From NCBI GenBank assembly GCA_963755075.1, contig CAVWKL010000256.1:1-11793 (forward strand): a stretch of DNA of 11,793 nucleotides, in the 5' to 3' direction. A program made the translations under genes and the position numbers. Source of the DNA: Roseiarcus sp963755075 (GTDB lineage: Bacteria; Pseudomonadota; Alphaproteobacteria; Rhizobiales; Beijerinckiaceae). Under the pieces are notes generated by a model, which did no database searches, was not told where the DNA came from, and saw only the letters and a program-made list of their open reading frames with translations. Positions 1 to 7,821 of this stretch are shown piece by piece; position 1 is the stretch's first letter; each line of letters opens with the position of its first letter.

Positions 1-100
1 GCTCGATGACCGCCCCCTCCCAACTCATCTCAGCGCGAATGCGGCCGGCGGCAAGACCTACATTTCCGCGCGGCGGCGAGTGGCGAGGGCCTTTGCGCCT

Positions 101-1756
101 CTACCGTCCGGGATACCAATATTCCGCCTGCGGCTTGGTCCGATCGAGAACGACGAACTGATCGGCGAAGACGCGGTAGGGGTAGCTCCATTCGCCGTCG
201 GGCCATTGCACGCGGATTTCGGCGCGCTCGGCCGTGCCCAGGCCGACGTGGGTCCAACCGGCGTGGCCCGAGGCGTCGCCGCCGCCGACCTGGACGGTGC
301 GGATCAGCGTGCGCGTTCCGATCTTGACCGCGATCTTCGCCCCGACGGCGTCGCGGTTGGGATTGGGCTCGACGAGGCGAATTTCGCTCCAATTGCCCAT
401 CGGCCTCACCCCGCCGGCGCCGTCGTCGGCGCCGAGGTTGCGGAACAGGCTCGGCGGCGCGCCGCGGTTGACGGCGAGGATGTCGAGCATCCCGTCGAGA
501 TTGAAATCGGCGATCAGCGCCCCGCGCCCCTGCCGGTTGAGCGCGATCCCCGAGAGATCGCCGGCCTCGGCGAACTTGCCGTTCCACTGCCCGAGCAGCA
601 GATTGTCGGGATCGTAGGCGGCGAAGTCGGGCATCTGCGCAAGATTGCCCTTGGAGATAAAGAGGTCGAGCAGGCCGGCGTTGTTGAAATCGGCAAACTC
701 GGAATGCCAGCCGGTCGAGGGGCGCCGGTCGCCGCCCGCGTACGGAATATGCGCGGTCGCGCCGACCTCGCCCGCGATATCGCGATAGACCGGAAATTCC
801 CCTCGGCCGCCTTCGTCGGGGTCGAGCTTCTGCAGTTTGGTGTCGCCCATCGAGGTCAGCGCGTATTCGGGATAGCCCGAGCCGTCGAGATCGCCTTCGG
901 CGATGCCCATGCCGAAGATCGAGACGTGCCGCCAGCCGTCGGCGCGCCCATAGAGATGCGGCGTTTTGCCGGGTTCGATTTTCCACATCTGCTCTTCGCC
1001 GCCACGATAGTATTGCCGGTCGTTGGAGACGCGCAGCGACGGCGTGCCCGAGCGGTTCCAGTCGGTGAACAGCATCGACAGCGCGCAGAAGCCCGGCGCG
1101 AGCGGCGTGCGCGCCGAATAATCGGGCTTGTCGCCGGGTTGCGGGCGGTAGAGCGAATTCTCTTCGCAAGTGCCCCAGGGCGAGCCCGGCGCGTTGCGAT
1201 CGACGTAATGGCCGATGGCCAAGGTCGGAAACTTCGCGCCCCTCTCCCACTCGGCGGCGAACGAAGTCGTCCAGCCGGCGTCGCCGTCGAACCCCCACTC
1301 CTTGTTGGCGAGGGTGAAGGTGCAGTCAGGCCCGCCTTTCAGCAACAGGTTCATCCCCACTCGCAGCACGAAAAGGTCCATATGGCCGTCGCCGTCGATG
1401 TCGATCGGGTAGGCGCCGATCACGTTGTCGAGCAGGGTGGGATCGGCGCCGATGTCGAGCGGCTTCTCCTCGAACTTCAGCGGCCCGCCGGCTTTGGACT
1501 TGTTGACGAAGAGCTTGGCGCGGTTCTTGCCGCCGGCGAGAAACACCGAAGGGAAGCCGGAGCCGTCGCAGTCGAACGCCGCGCCGCCGCCGCCAACGAA
1601 GAACTCCCAAGGGCCGTCGTAGACGCTGTCGAGCCCCGCGGCGTGCGCCTCCTCGCGAAAGATCGGCACGTCGCCGAGCGGCCTCGGCCGCGCCTCTTCG
1701 GCGAAAGCGGGAGCAAGCCCGAAGGAGAGGAAAATGACCAGCGCGAGCGATCGCAT
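101..1756 (-). CDS. Exported CRTAC1-like FG-GAP/VCBS repeat protein with ASPIC/UnbV domain
   Basis: This encodes about 551 residues. The N-terminus is a signal peptide (hydrophobic residues 4-16, likely cleavage after Ala-Phe-Ala at residue 19), so the protein should act in the periplasm or outside the cell. Several FG-GAP/VCBS-type calcium-loop motifs follow: DCDGSG, DIDGDGHMD, DLDGSGYPE, DFNNAGLLD and DFNLDGMLD. These predict a beta-propeller. The last ~90 residues, with VGAKI, a Gly-rich segment, GLG and VQWPDG, match the ASPIC/UnbV domain of CRTAC1-like proteins. The start is ATG at 1756-1754; its A is also the last base of the upstream gene's TGA (TGATG), which suggests translational coupling. 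GAGG lies 7 bases upstream. A GTG one codon earlier is possible but less likely. The molecular function is unknown. Being paired with a di-haem enzyme suggests it is that enzyme's partner or substrate; this is inference. Confidence 0.85.
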   Translation of the reverse strand: MRSLALVIFLSFGLAPAFAEEARPRPLGDVPIFREEAHAAGLDSVYDGPWEFFVGGGGAAFDCDGSGFPSVFLAGGKNRAKLFVNKSKAGGPLKFEEKPLDIGADPTLLDNVIGAYPIDIDGDGHMDLFVLRVGMNLLLKGGPDCTFTLANKEWGFDGDAGWTTSFAAEWERGAKFPTLAIGHYVDRNAPGSPWGTCEENSLYRPQPGDKPDYSARTPLAPGFCALSMLFTDWNRSGTPSLRVSNDRQYYRGGEEQMWKIEPGKTPHLYGRADGWRHVSIFGMGIAEGDLDGSGYPEYALTSMGDTKLQKLDPDEGGRGEFPVYRDIAGEVGATAHIPYAGGDRRPSTGWHSEFADFNNAGLLDLFISKGNLAQMPDFAAYDPDNLLLGQWNGKFAEAGDLSGIALNRQGRGALIADFNLDGMLDILAVNRGAPPSLFRNLGADDGAGGVRPMGNWSEIRLVEPNPNRDAVGAKIAVKIGTRTLIRTVQVGGGDASGHAGWTHVGLGTAERAEIRVQWPDGEWSYPYRVFADQFVVLDRTKPQAEYWYPGR

Positions 1757-3178
1757 CACGGCGCCTCGATGACCAATGAACGTAGGAACGCGACCACGCA
1801 GTCGCGCGTCGGTTTATCCAGCGCAAGATAGGCGTCGCGGGCGAAACGCGCCTCGCCGCCATGCGCGGCGATGATTTCCTCCAGCATGCGGAAGTCGCCG
1901 CGATGGCCGTAGGGCGCGGTCGAGCCGACCCCCCACAGGCGCGGCGTCAAGAACACGTCGCGCTCGACGAAGCGTTGCGCCTGCAATTCGTTGCCGAGAG
2001 CGTTGACTTGCTCGTCGACGATGAGGTGACGCTTGAGGTCGCTGAACAGCGGGACGAGCCATTCGCCCTTGTCGTTCTTGAGCAGACGGCGCGCAAAAGG
2101 CTGTTGGGCGAGGTCGATCACGATCGGCGTCTTGACCTCGCCGGCGCGCAGCGTGCCGGCCATGTCGTATGGCGCGGGATCGGTGAAGACCAGCGATTTG
2201 AGCGGCAAGGCCGGCACGTGGCAGGACGAGCAGCCTAACGAGTTCGAAAAGCTTGGCGCCCGCTGCAGCGGCGACGCGCCAATCGTCCGGCAGACCGCTC
2301 TTCACCGTCGGCGGCGGCAGCGTCGCCTGAAACGCGACCAAGGCAGAGATGTCGCCCTCCGTCACCGCGTCGGGCACGCCGCTCCCATCGAAATCGTGCG
2401 AGCCTGTCCAGCGCACGCCGAAACGCTCCATCGCCTCCATGCCGTGGTGGACGTTCATCGCGTTGATGGTGAACTGGCGAAGCGAGGTGAACACGCCCTT
2501 GCGGCTGAAAGGCCGCACAATGAGGTCCGCGTCGACGCCCTCGACCGCATCGAGATCCACGATGCCGTCGGGATGGGCGACGAGGAAACCGAAGCGCACG
2601 CCCTTGGTCACCAGGTCGGCGCGCACGTCCTGCCCGCTGGCGCGCGCGCGGGCGACGGCGGCTAGGCGAATGTCGCGAAGATCGCTCGTCATTTCGCGCG
2701 CGAGCAGCTCTATCAGACCGTCGCCCATCAGTGGCGTCGTATGACGTTCGCTCGAGAACGATGGATCGACGGAATCAAATTGCGCGCTCTCGAACCCCTC
2801 GGAAACGAACACGTCGGTCACGAAGTCGCCGCTGCCGCCCTCGATCGGATCGTTGTGACAGCCGAAGCAGGAATTGGAATCCGGGCCGCTGGTGCGGGTG
2901 AAGGCGGGATTGACGCCGATCTTGCGTCGGGTGGGGACGATCGCCTGCGTCGCGTTGGGGCGGCCGGCGCCGTCTTCGGTCGTGAATTTGGACTTGAAAA
3001 GGACTCGGCCGCGCTCGATCAGCGCGGGCAGGGCGGAAGGGCCGGCGGCGGCGATCGCGTCGAAATCGAGATGCGACGTAAAGACGCGCTCCTCCCAACT
3101 GCCGCCGAACGCCGCGCCGACGGCGCAGGCGCAAACCACGGCGCCCAGAACGGCGGATAACCCGAGGCGTCCGTTCAT
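1756..3178 (-). CDS. Exported di-haem oxidoreductase (DHOR / MauG-cytochrome c peroxidase-like), frameshifted
   Basis: The first part, from ATG 3178-3176, has a signal peptide (hydrophobic residues 5-24) and a first haem motif CFGCH at residues ~104-108, followed by a GGSGDF stretch typical of the DHOR family. The frame then breaks near base 2242. Removing one base there (reading GAA TCG in place of GAA C TCG on the minus strand) continues directly into LGCSSCHVP, the second CxxCH haem motif (~316-320). It then runs through TPRLWGVGSTAPYGHRGDF and a LEEIIAAHGGEA segment to the stop at 1756. The repaired protein is about 473 residues, with both haem sites and a full C-terminal domain, so I favour a sequencing error over a pseudogene. 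An AAGGGAcGGGA Shine-Dalgarno region lies just before the start. The predicted role is periplasmic redox or peroxidase chemistry. The substrate is unknown; the co-transcribed CRTAC1-like protein is one candidate. Confidence 0.8.
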
Positions 3179-3239
3179 GTCCCGTCCCTTCTCCGATCCC
3201 TCCGCGGCGAGGGCGAGCAAGGCCCGTTCGCCAGCGCTT

Positions 3240-3268
3240 TTTGTTGTTCGCTGCGCCAACCTTGTCAC
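3240..3268 (-). promoter_or_regulatory. Possible promoter of the di-haem/CRTAC1-like operon
   Basis: On the minus strand GTGACA (5 of 6 to the -35 consensus) is separated by 17 bases from AACAAA (3 of 6 to the -10 consensus), about 60 bases before the start codon at 3178. The -10 is weak, so this is tentative. Confidence 0.2.
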
Positions 3269-3323
3269 GACCGAGCCCGCCACCGCAAGCGCGATGACGG
3301 CGCGAGAGAGGTATTCCCTGCGA

Positions 3324-3345
3324 TTCTGAGTTGCGCACCTCAGAA
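3324..3345. promoter_or_regulatory. 22-bp near-perfect palindrome, likely LacI-family operator
   Basis: The arms TTCTGAG and CTCAGAA flank a TGCGCA core, and only one symmetric pair (T/C beside the core) fails to match. It is even-length with a central C-G step, which is the usual form of LacI-family operators, because the hinge helix inserts at the central CpG. It sits 22 bases before the ATG of the LacI-type regulator. It overlaps a weak possible -35 (TTGCGC at 3331) that is 17 bases from TACGGT at 3354. Autoregulation by the adjacent regulator is the natural reading. The site also lies between two divergent units, so it could affect the minus-strand operon. Confidence 0.55.
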
Positions 3346-3367
3346 ATGATTGCTACGGTTCCCTCTA

Positions 3368-4411
3368 ATGGAAATGGAAACGCCTTCAGGTCACCTTAAA
3401 TTGAGGGAAATCGCGCGGGAAGCGGGGGTGAGTCTCGCGACCGTCGACCGCGTCGTGCATGGTCGCGGCGGCGTGCGCGCCGACACCTCGCGCCGGGTCC
3501 GAGAGGCGATCGAGAGGCGCGACGTCCGCCCCTCGGCGGCGGCGGCGGACGTTGCGCCCGGGAGGCCGAGCACGTTCGCCTTCGTGATGCCGACGGGCTC
3601 CAATATCTTCATGCAGATGATTCTTGGTCAGCTCGGGGAGATGTCGGGTTGGCTCGCGGCGCGGCGCGCCACCGTCGAGACGATCGTCACCGACGTTTTC
3701 AATCCCGCGGCCCTCGCCCAAACCCTGGAATCCCTCGTCGGCCGCTATGACGGGGTCGCCGTCGTCGCGCTGGATCACCAGAGCGTGCGCGCCGCCATCG
3801 ACGATCTGGTCGCCGGCGGCGCCTGGGTGGTGACGCTTGTTTCCGATGTCCCGGGTTCGCGGCGCCATCACTATGTCGGCATCGACAACGTGGCCGCCGG
3901 ACGCACGGCGGGAACCCTGATCGGCCGGTTCGCCGGCGCGCGTTCGGGCAAGATCGGCGTGGTCGCCGGATCGCTGTCGCTGCGCGATCACGCCGAGCGG
4001 ATCTTCGGTTTCAACCAAGTCCTGAGTTTGGAATACCCGCGCCTCAGCGCCCTCAATCCTGTTGAGGGGGGAGACCGCGACGACCTCAGCGAAACCGTCG
4101 CGGCGAGGCTGATTGCCGATCATTCCGAATTGATCGGCGTCTATAACGTCGGCGCGGGCACGCCCGGCGTGGCCAAGGCGATCATCGAGGCGGGCCGGGA
4201 GGAGCGCCTCGTCTTCATCGCCCACGATCTAACGAGTTTCACCCGCCGCCATCTGCTGCGCGGCGTCATGGACGCGGTGATCGCGCAGGATCCTGGCCAT
4301 GAGGCTCGCTCCGCGATCCGCGTCTTGCTTTCGCTGGTCCGTAACGAGCCGATTCTGGCCGAACAGGAAAAGATCCGCATCGACATCGTCATGCGGGACA
4401 ACTTGCCGTAA
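3368..4411 (+). CDS. LacI-family transcriptional regulator of the adjacent sugar ABC importer
   Basis: This encodes about 347 residues. Residues ~12-31 form the LacI-type helix-turn-helix (REIAREAGVSLATVDRVVHG) followed by GRGGVR, a pattern of the LacI subfamily often beside ribose/xylose-type importers. The rest, from ~residue 62 (FAFVMPTGSNIF), is a periplasmic-binding-protein-like sugar-sensing domain containing IDNVAAGRTAG. The linker lacks the common YxPN hinge signature and reads DVRPS. I chose the ATG at 3368 because it lies just before the conserved region; another ATG two codons later and an upstream TTG at 3350 are alternatives. No Shine-Dalgarno is evident, so the mRNA may be nearly leaderless. 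The likely role is repression of itself and the xylFHG genes, released by the imported sugar or a derivative; the effector is inferred from context only. Confidence 0.88.
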   Translation: MEMETPSGHLKLREIAREAGVSLATVDRVVHGRGGVRADTSRRVREAIERRDVRPSAAAADVAPGRPSTFAFVMPTGSNIFMQMILGQLGEMSGWLAARRATVETIVTDVFNPAALAQTLESLVGRYDGVAVVALDHQSVRAAIDDLVAGGAWVVTLVSDVPGSRRHHYVGIDNVAAGRTAGTLIGRFAGARSGKIGVVAGSLSLRDHAERIFGFNQVLSLEYPRLSALNPVEGGDRDDLSETVAARLIADHSELIGVYNVGAGTPGVAKAIIEAGREERLVFIAHDLTSFTRRHLLRGVMDAVIAQDPGHEARSAIRVLLSLVRNEPILAEQEKIRIDIVMRDNLP

Positions 4412-4455
4412 GAGTAAGCGCGGCGGTCGCAGGAGTTCCCGCGCCGCCCCGACAT

Positions 4456-4478
4456 GATCGCCGAACGTTTGGGCGATC
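4456..4478. promoter_or_regulatory. CpG-centred palindrome inside a 7-bp inverted repeat upstream of xylF, candidate operator or hairpin
   Basis: Perfect arms GATCGCC (4456-4462) and GGCGATC (4472-4478) enclose nine bases. Within it, CCGAACGTTTGG (4461-4472) is a 12-bp palindrome with 10 of 12 positions matching and a central AACGTT. This resembles the AAACGTTT-type core of LacI/PurR-family operators. It lies 47 bases before the xylF start and 45 bases after the regulator stop. It could instead be a hairpin between regulator and transporter genes; no proper U-tract follows. Confidence 0.4.
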
Positions 4479-4492
4479 CAACGATTTTAACC

Positions 4493-4506
4493 GGTCCGAG
4501 AGGACC
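4493..4506 (+). promoter_or_regulatory. Short inverted repeat next to the xylF ribosome binding site
   Basis: GGTCC and GGACC flank a GAGA spacer, five bases before the AGGAGG of xylF. In RNA it would form a 5-bp stem with a four-base loop beside the ribosome binding site. It could modulate translation or be chance in GC-rich DNA. Confidence 0.2.
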
Positions 4507-4524
4507 TCAATAGGAGGAAAGCTA

Positions 4525-5574
4525 ATGAAACCGACGAAAACCCTCGTATTCGGCGCAGCGCTGCTCGCCTCGACAAGTCTTATGACTTTCGCCGCTATGG
4601 CCAAGGACGTCGTCGTCGGCGTGTCATGGTCGAATTTCCAAGAAGAGCGTTGGAAGACCGACGAAGCTGCGATCAAGGCCGCGCTCGCGCCGTCGGGCGC
4701 CAAGTACATCTCCGCGGACGCGCAAGGCTCGCCCAGCAAACAGCTCACCGACGTGGAAAGCCTCATTTCGAAGGGCGCGACCGTTCTGATCGTTCTCGCC
4801 ATGGACTCGGAAGCGATTCTTCCGGCGGTGAAGAAAGCCAACGACGAAGGCATCCCGGTCATCGCCTATGACCGCGAAATCGAAAGCCCGAACGCGCTCT
4901 ACCTCACTTTCGACAACGTCGGCGTCGGCCGCATGATGGCCAAGGCGATCGAGGCGGCCAAACCGGCCGGCAACTATGCCTTCATCAAGGGCGATAAGGG
5001 CGACCCGAACGCCGATTTCCTGTTTTCGGGCATTACCGAAGTCCTGAAGCCCGCAATGGACGCGGGTAAGATCAAGAACGTCGGCGAAAGCTACTCCGAC
5101 GGCTGGAAGCCGGACAACGCGCAGAAGAACATGGAGCAGATCCTCACCAAGAACAACAACAAGGTCGACGCGGTCGTCTGCGAGAACGACGGCATGGCCG
5201 GCGGCGTCGTCGCCGCCCTGAAAGCCCAAGGCCTCGCCGGCGTCGTCCCGGTTTCCGGCCAGGACGGCGATCATGCGGCGATCAACCGCATCGCGCTGGG
5301 CACCCAGACCGTCTCGATTTGGAAGGATGCCCGTGATCTCGGCAAACTCGCCGGAGAATCGGCGGTGGCCCTCGGCAACGGCAAGAAGATGACCGACATT
5401 CCGGGCGTGAAGCCGTTCTCGGGCGGCGCCAAGCACGTCACGGTCAGCGGCGTTCTGCTGACGCCGCTCGCGGTCACCAAGGACAACCTCAACGTCATCG
5501 TCGACAAGGGCTGGATCACCAAGGCGGAAGTCTGCGCCGGCGCGGATCCCGCCGCGACCCCTTATTGCAAGTGA
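4525..5574 (+). CDS. xylF: Xylose-type sugar ABC importer, periplasmic binding protein
   Basis: This encodes 349 residues. The signal peptide spans residues 1-26 with likely cleavage after Ala-Met-Ala. The mature protein begins KDVVVGVSW and has the fold-type I sugar-binding pattern of XylF: NFQEERWKTDE near the N-terminus (family ligand-contact region), ADAQGSPSKQLTDVESLISKG, PVIAYDREI, DNVGVGRMMA, KGDKGDPNA and VCENDGMAGGVVAAL. The C-terminus carries two cysteines (EVC...YC), as in related rhizobial proteins. It captures a pentose, most likely D-xylose, in the periplasm and delivers it to the XylH/XylG membrane complex. The start is firm: AGGAGG at 4512-4517 lies 7 bases before the ATG. Related sugars cannot be excluded from sequence alone. 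It is the first structural gene of the importer set. Confidence 0.9.
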   Translation: MKPTKTLVFGAALLASTSLMTFAAMAKDVVVGVSWSNFQEERWKTDEAAIKAALAPSGAKYISADAQGSPSKQLTDVESLISKGATVLIVLAMDSEAILPAVKKANDEGIPVIAYDREIESPNALYLTFDNVGVGRMMAKAIEAAKPAGNYAFIKGDKGDPNADFLFSGITEVLKPAMDAGKIKNVGESYSDGWKPDNAQKNMEQILTKNNNKVDAVVCENDGMAGGVVAALKAQGLAGVVPVSGQDGDHAAINRIALGTQTVSIWKDARDLGKLAGESAVALGNGKKMTDIPGVKPFSGGAKHVTVSGVLLTPLAVTKDNLNVIVDKGWITKAEVCAGADPAATPYCK

Positions 5575-5610
5575 GTTGACTGCGCCGAAAGGCGATGGAA
5601 CAAGAAAGGT

Positions 5611-5634
5611 CCGCGTCGCCGCAAGGCGGCGCGG
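5611..5634 (+). other. Intercistronic 10-bp hairpin with GCAA tetraloop
   Basis: CCGCGTCGCC (5611-5620) pairs with GGCGGCGCGG (5625-5634), with one G-U wobble, around a GCAA (GNRA) tetraloop. It lies 37 bases after the xylF stop and 68 before the xylH start. Stable hairpins in this position commonly protect the mRNA of the binding protein from 3' decay and allow less expression of the permease. There is no U-tract, so it is unlikely to be a simple intrinsic terminator. Confidence 0.55.
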
Positions 5635-5702
5635 CCCGTCCAGAAGGCCCTGCCGCGATCGCAGCGTCAAGGCGGCGATGGCGGAAGAGCGTAGGGGGGA
5701 GC

Positions 5703-7028
5703 ATGTCGTCAACAACCTCGGGCGTAGTGGGCGGAGCGCTGGCTGAATCGCCATTTCGCAGGTTGCTGCGCGCCACCGAGATCGACACCCGCATGATCGG
5801 CATGATCGGCGCGCTGGCGCTGATCTGGGTCGGCTTTCACATCTACACGATCATCCTCGACGGCCAAGGCCTGTTCCTGACGCCGCGCAATCTGTGGAAC
5901 CTTCTCGTCCAGACCTCCTCCGTCGCGGTGATGGCGACGGGCATGGTGCTGATCATCGTGATGCGCCATATCGACCTCTCGGTCGGCGCCATCCTCGGAT
6001 TCGTCTCCACCATTATCGGCGTGATGCAGGTGCATATCCTGCCCCAGTATCTCGGCCTCGACAACCCGGCGATCTGGATCATCACTCTCCTTCTCGGCTT
6101 GGCCGTCGGCGCCGCAATCGGCGCGTTTCACGGATCGCTGGTCGCCTACGTCGGCATCCCCGCTTTCATCGTCACGCTGGGGGGACAATTGTTCTGGCGC
6201 GGCGCGGCGTGGTGGGTGACGACCGGACAGACGATCGCCCCGCTCGACGATCGCTTCGCCATGATGGGCGGCGGCCCGCTCGGCTCGATCGGCGCTCTGG
6301 CGAGCTGGACTTTGGCCGTGCTCGCCTGCCTCGCCATCATGATCGGCCTCTATGCCGGGCGGCGGCGGCGCATGCGCTATAATTTTCCGCTGCGTCCGAT
6401 GTGGGCGGAAGTGACGCTCGCGGCGATCGGTTGTTTCGTCGCCCTCGGCGCGACCTGGGTCGTCAACGACTATCCATGGCCCGAACGGGTCGCGGCGAAC
6501 TACGCCGCCGCACACAATATCACGGTCCCGGAGGGCGGCCTGTTCATCCCGACCGGCTACGCCATCCCGGTGCTGATGGCGCTGGTCGCGGCCGTCGTGA
6601 TGACTTTCATGTCCAAGCGCACCCGCTTCGGCCGCTACGTCTATGCGATCGGCGGCAATCCCGAAGCGGCGGAGCTCGCCGGCATCAACACCAAGGTGAT
6701 CACGGTGCTGGTCTTCACTTTGATGGGCATGCTGGCGGCGATTTCGGCCTGCATCGAGTCGGCGCGTCTGGATTCGGCGACCAACGTTCTCGGGCAGTTC
6801 GAAGAGCTTTACGTCATCGCCGCCGCGGTCATTGGCGGCACTTCGCTGATGGGCGGCGTCGGCACGATCTACGGCGCGTTGATCGGCGCGCTGGTCATCC
6901 AGTCGCTGCAGTCCGGCATGGTGCTGCTCGGCTTCGATTCGGCGTTCCAGCAAATGGTCGTCGGCGTCGTGCTAGTCGGCGCGGTCGGCCTCGACACCTT
7001 CTATCGCCGCAGAACCGCCAAAGGTTGA
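5703..7028 (+). CDS. xylH: Xylose-type sugar ABC importer, inner-membrane permease
   Basis: This encodes about 441 residues of a highly hydrophobic protein of the ribose/xylose permease family (BPD_transp_2 type). Predicted membrane segments begin around MIGALALIWVGF and include SSVAVMATGMVLIIVM, IWIITLLLGLAVGAAIGAF, WTLAVLACLAIMIGL, VTLAAIGCFVALGATWVV, IPVLMALVAAVVMTF, VITVLVFTLMGMLAAISA and a C-terminal helix. MRHIDLSVGA and YAIGGNPEAAELAGIN (GGNPEAA from ~residue 317), the cytoplasmic contact region for the ATPase, are family hallmarks. I chose the ATG at 5703 because AGGGGGGAG sits directly before it. The open frame extends upstream to an ATG at 5595, but those 36 codons are low-complexity and overlap the intercistronic hairpin. 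It forms the transmembrane channel for the sugar bound by XylF. Confidence 0.9.
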   Translation: MSSTTSGVVGGALAESPFRRLLRATEIDTRMIGMIGALALIWVGFHIYTIILDGQGLFLTPRNLWNLLVQTSSVAVMATGMVLIIVMRHIDLSVGAILGFVSTIIGVMQVHILPQYLGLDNPAIWIITLLLGLAVGAAIGAFHGSLVAYVGIPAFIVTLGGQLFWRGAAWWVTTGQTIAPLDDRFAMMGGGPLGSIGALASWTLAVLACLAIMIGLYAGRRRRMRYNFPLRPMWAEVTLAAIGCFVALGATWVVNDYPWPERVAANYAAAHNITVPEGGLFIPTGYAIPVLMALVAAVVMTFMSKRTRFGRYVYAIGGNPEAAELAGINTKVITVLVFTLMGMLAAISACIESARLDSATNVLGQFEELYVIAAAVIGGTSLMGGVGTIYGALIGALVIQSLQSGMVLLGFDSAFQQMVVGVVLVGAVGLDTFYRRRTAKG

Positions 7029-7031
7029 GCC

Positions 7032-7820
7032 ATGGAAGCCAACGCAAAGACGCCGCTCGTCGAGATGAAGGACGTTTCGATCGCCTTCGGCGGCCTCAAG
7101 GCGGTCGACCACGCCTCTATCGACCTCTATCCCGGCGAAGTCGTCGGCCTGCTCGGCCACAACGGCGCCGGCAAATCCTGCCTGATCAAGATTCTGTCCG
7201 GCGCCTACAAGCGCGACGCCGGGCACATTTTCATCAACGGCGAGGAAGCGACGATCAACAACCCGCGCGACGCCAAGCACTACGGCATCGAGACGATCTA
7301 CCAGACGCTCGCGCTCGCCGACAACGTCGACGCCGCCTCCAATCTCTATCTCGGCCGCGAGATTCTCACAAAGTGGGGAACGCTCGACAATTCGGCGATG
7401 GAATCCGAAGCGCGTAAAGTCATGGGGCGGCTCAACCCGAACTTCCGCCGCTTCAAGGATCCGGTGACCTCGTTGTCGGGCGGTCAGCGGCAATCGGTGG
7501 CGATCGCGCGGGCGATCCATTTCAACGCCCGAATTCTGATCATGGACGAGCCGACGGCGGCCCTCGGACCGGCGGAGACCGCCCAGGTCGGCGAGTTGAT
7601 CATGCAGCTCAAGTCCGAGGGCATCGGCATCTTCCTCATCAGCCATGACATTCACGACGTCTTCGATCTCGCCGACCGCGTCGCGGTGATGAAGAACGGC
7701 CAGATCGTCGGCACGGGGCGAGTTAAGGATCTCACCAAGGACGAGGTGCTGGGCATGATTATCCTCGGCAAGTGCCCGCCCGGCGCGACGCCGGGGCCGG
7801 GGGCTATCGCGTCGGACTGA
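7032..7820 (+). CDS. xylG: Xylose-type sugar ABC importer, single-domain ATPase
   Basis: This encodes 262 residues with one complete nucleotide-binding domain: Walker A GHNGAGKS (42-49), Q-loop Gln at ~91 (TIYQT), signature LSGGQ (148-152), Walker B ILIMDEP (168-174) and switch His at ~205 (LISHD). It hydrolyses ATP to power uptake through XylH, presumably as a homodimer. Enterobacterial XylG is about twice as long with two tandem cassettes; the half-size form, resembling FrcA-like ATPases, is common in rhizobia, so this is not a truncation. The gene starts 3 bases after the xylH stop, and AAAGG in the end of xylH serves as its ribosome binding site, so the two genes are clearly co-transcribed. 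The C-terminus ends in a Gly/Pro/Ala-rich tail of about 15 residues with no assigned role. Substrate assignment rests on its neighbours. Confidence 0.88.
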   Translation: MEANAKTPLVEMKDVSIAFGGLKAVDHASIDLYPGEVVGLLGHNGAGKSCLIKILSGAYKRDAGHIFINGEEATINNPRDAKHYGIETIYQTLALADNVDAASNLYLGREILTKWGTLDNSAMESEARKVMGRLNPNFRRFKDPVTSLSGGQRQSVAIARAIHFNARILIMDEPTAALGPAETAQVGELIMQLKSEGIGIFLISHDIHDVFDLADRVAVMKNGQIVGTGRVKDLTKDEVLGMIILGKCPPGATPGPGAIASD

Positions 7821-7821
7821 C

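Noticed and set aside
1..100. Terminator or gene end downstream of the CRTAC1-like gene
   Set aside because: I found no convincing stem with a T-run on the minus strand and no coding signal in these 100 bases.
80..1831. A 583-codon open frame on the plus strand
   Set aside because: It is antisense to the CRTAC1-like gene, whose minus-strand frame has a signal peptide and recognisable repeat and ASPIC motifs. Long antisense frames are common in GC-rich coding DNA, and this one has an Arg/Ala/Val-rich composition with no family features.
4624..5754. A 376-codon minus-strand frame
   Set aside because: It lies antisense to xylF and the start of xylH, both firmly identified. Its composition is that of an antisense shadow.
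5709..6953. A 414-codon minus-strand frame
   Set aside because: It is antisense to xylH and rich in Asp/His/Arg from the mirror of hydrophobic codons. No ribosome binding site or motif supports it.
7032..7820. Truncated XylG lacking its second cassette
   Set aside because: The gene has a proper stop, all ATPase motifs and a clean end. Half-size ATPases are normal for this importer type in rhizobia.
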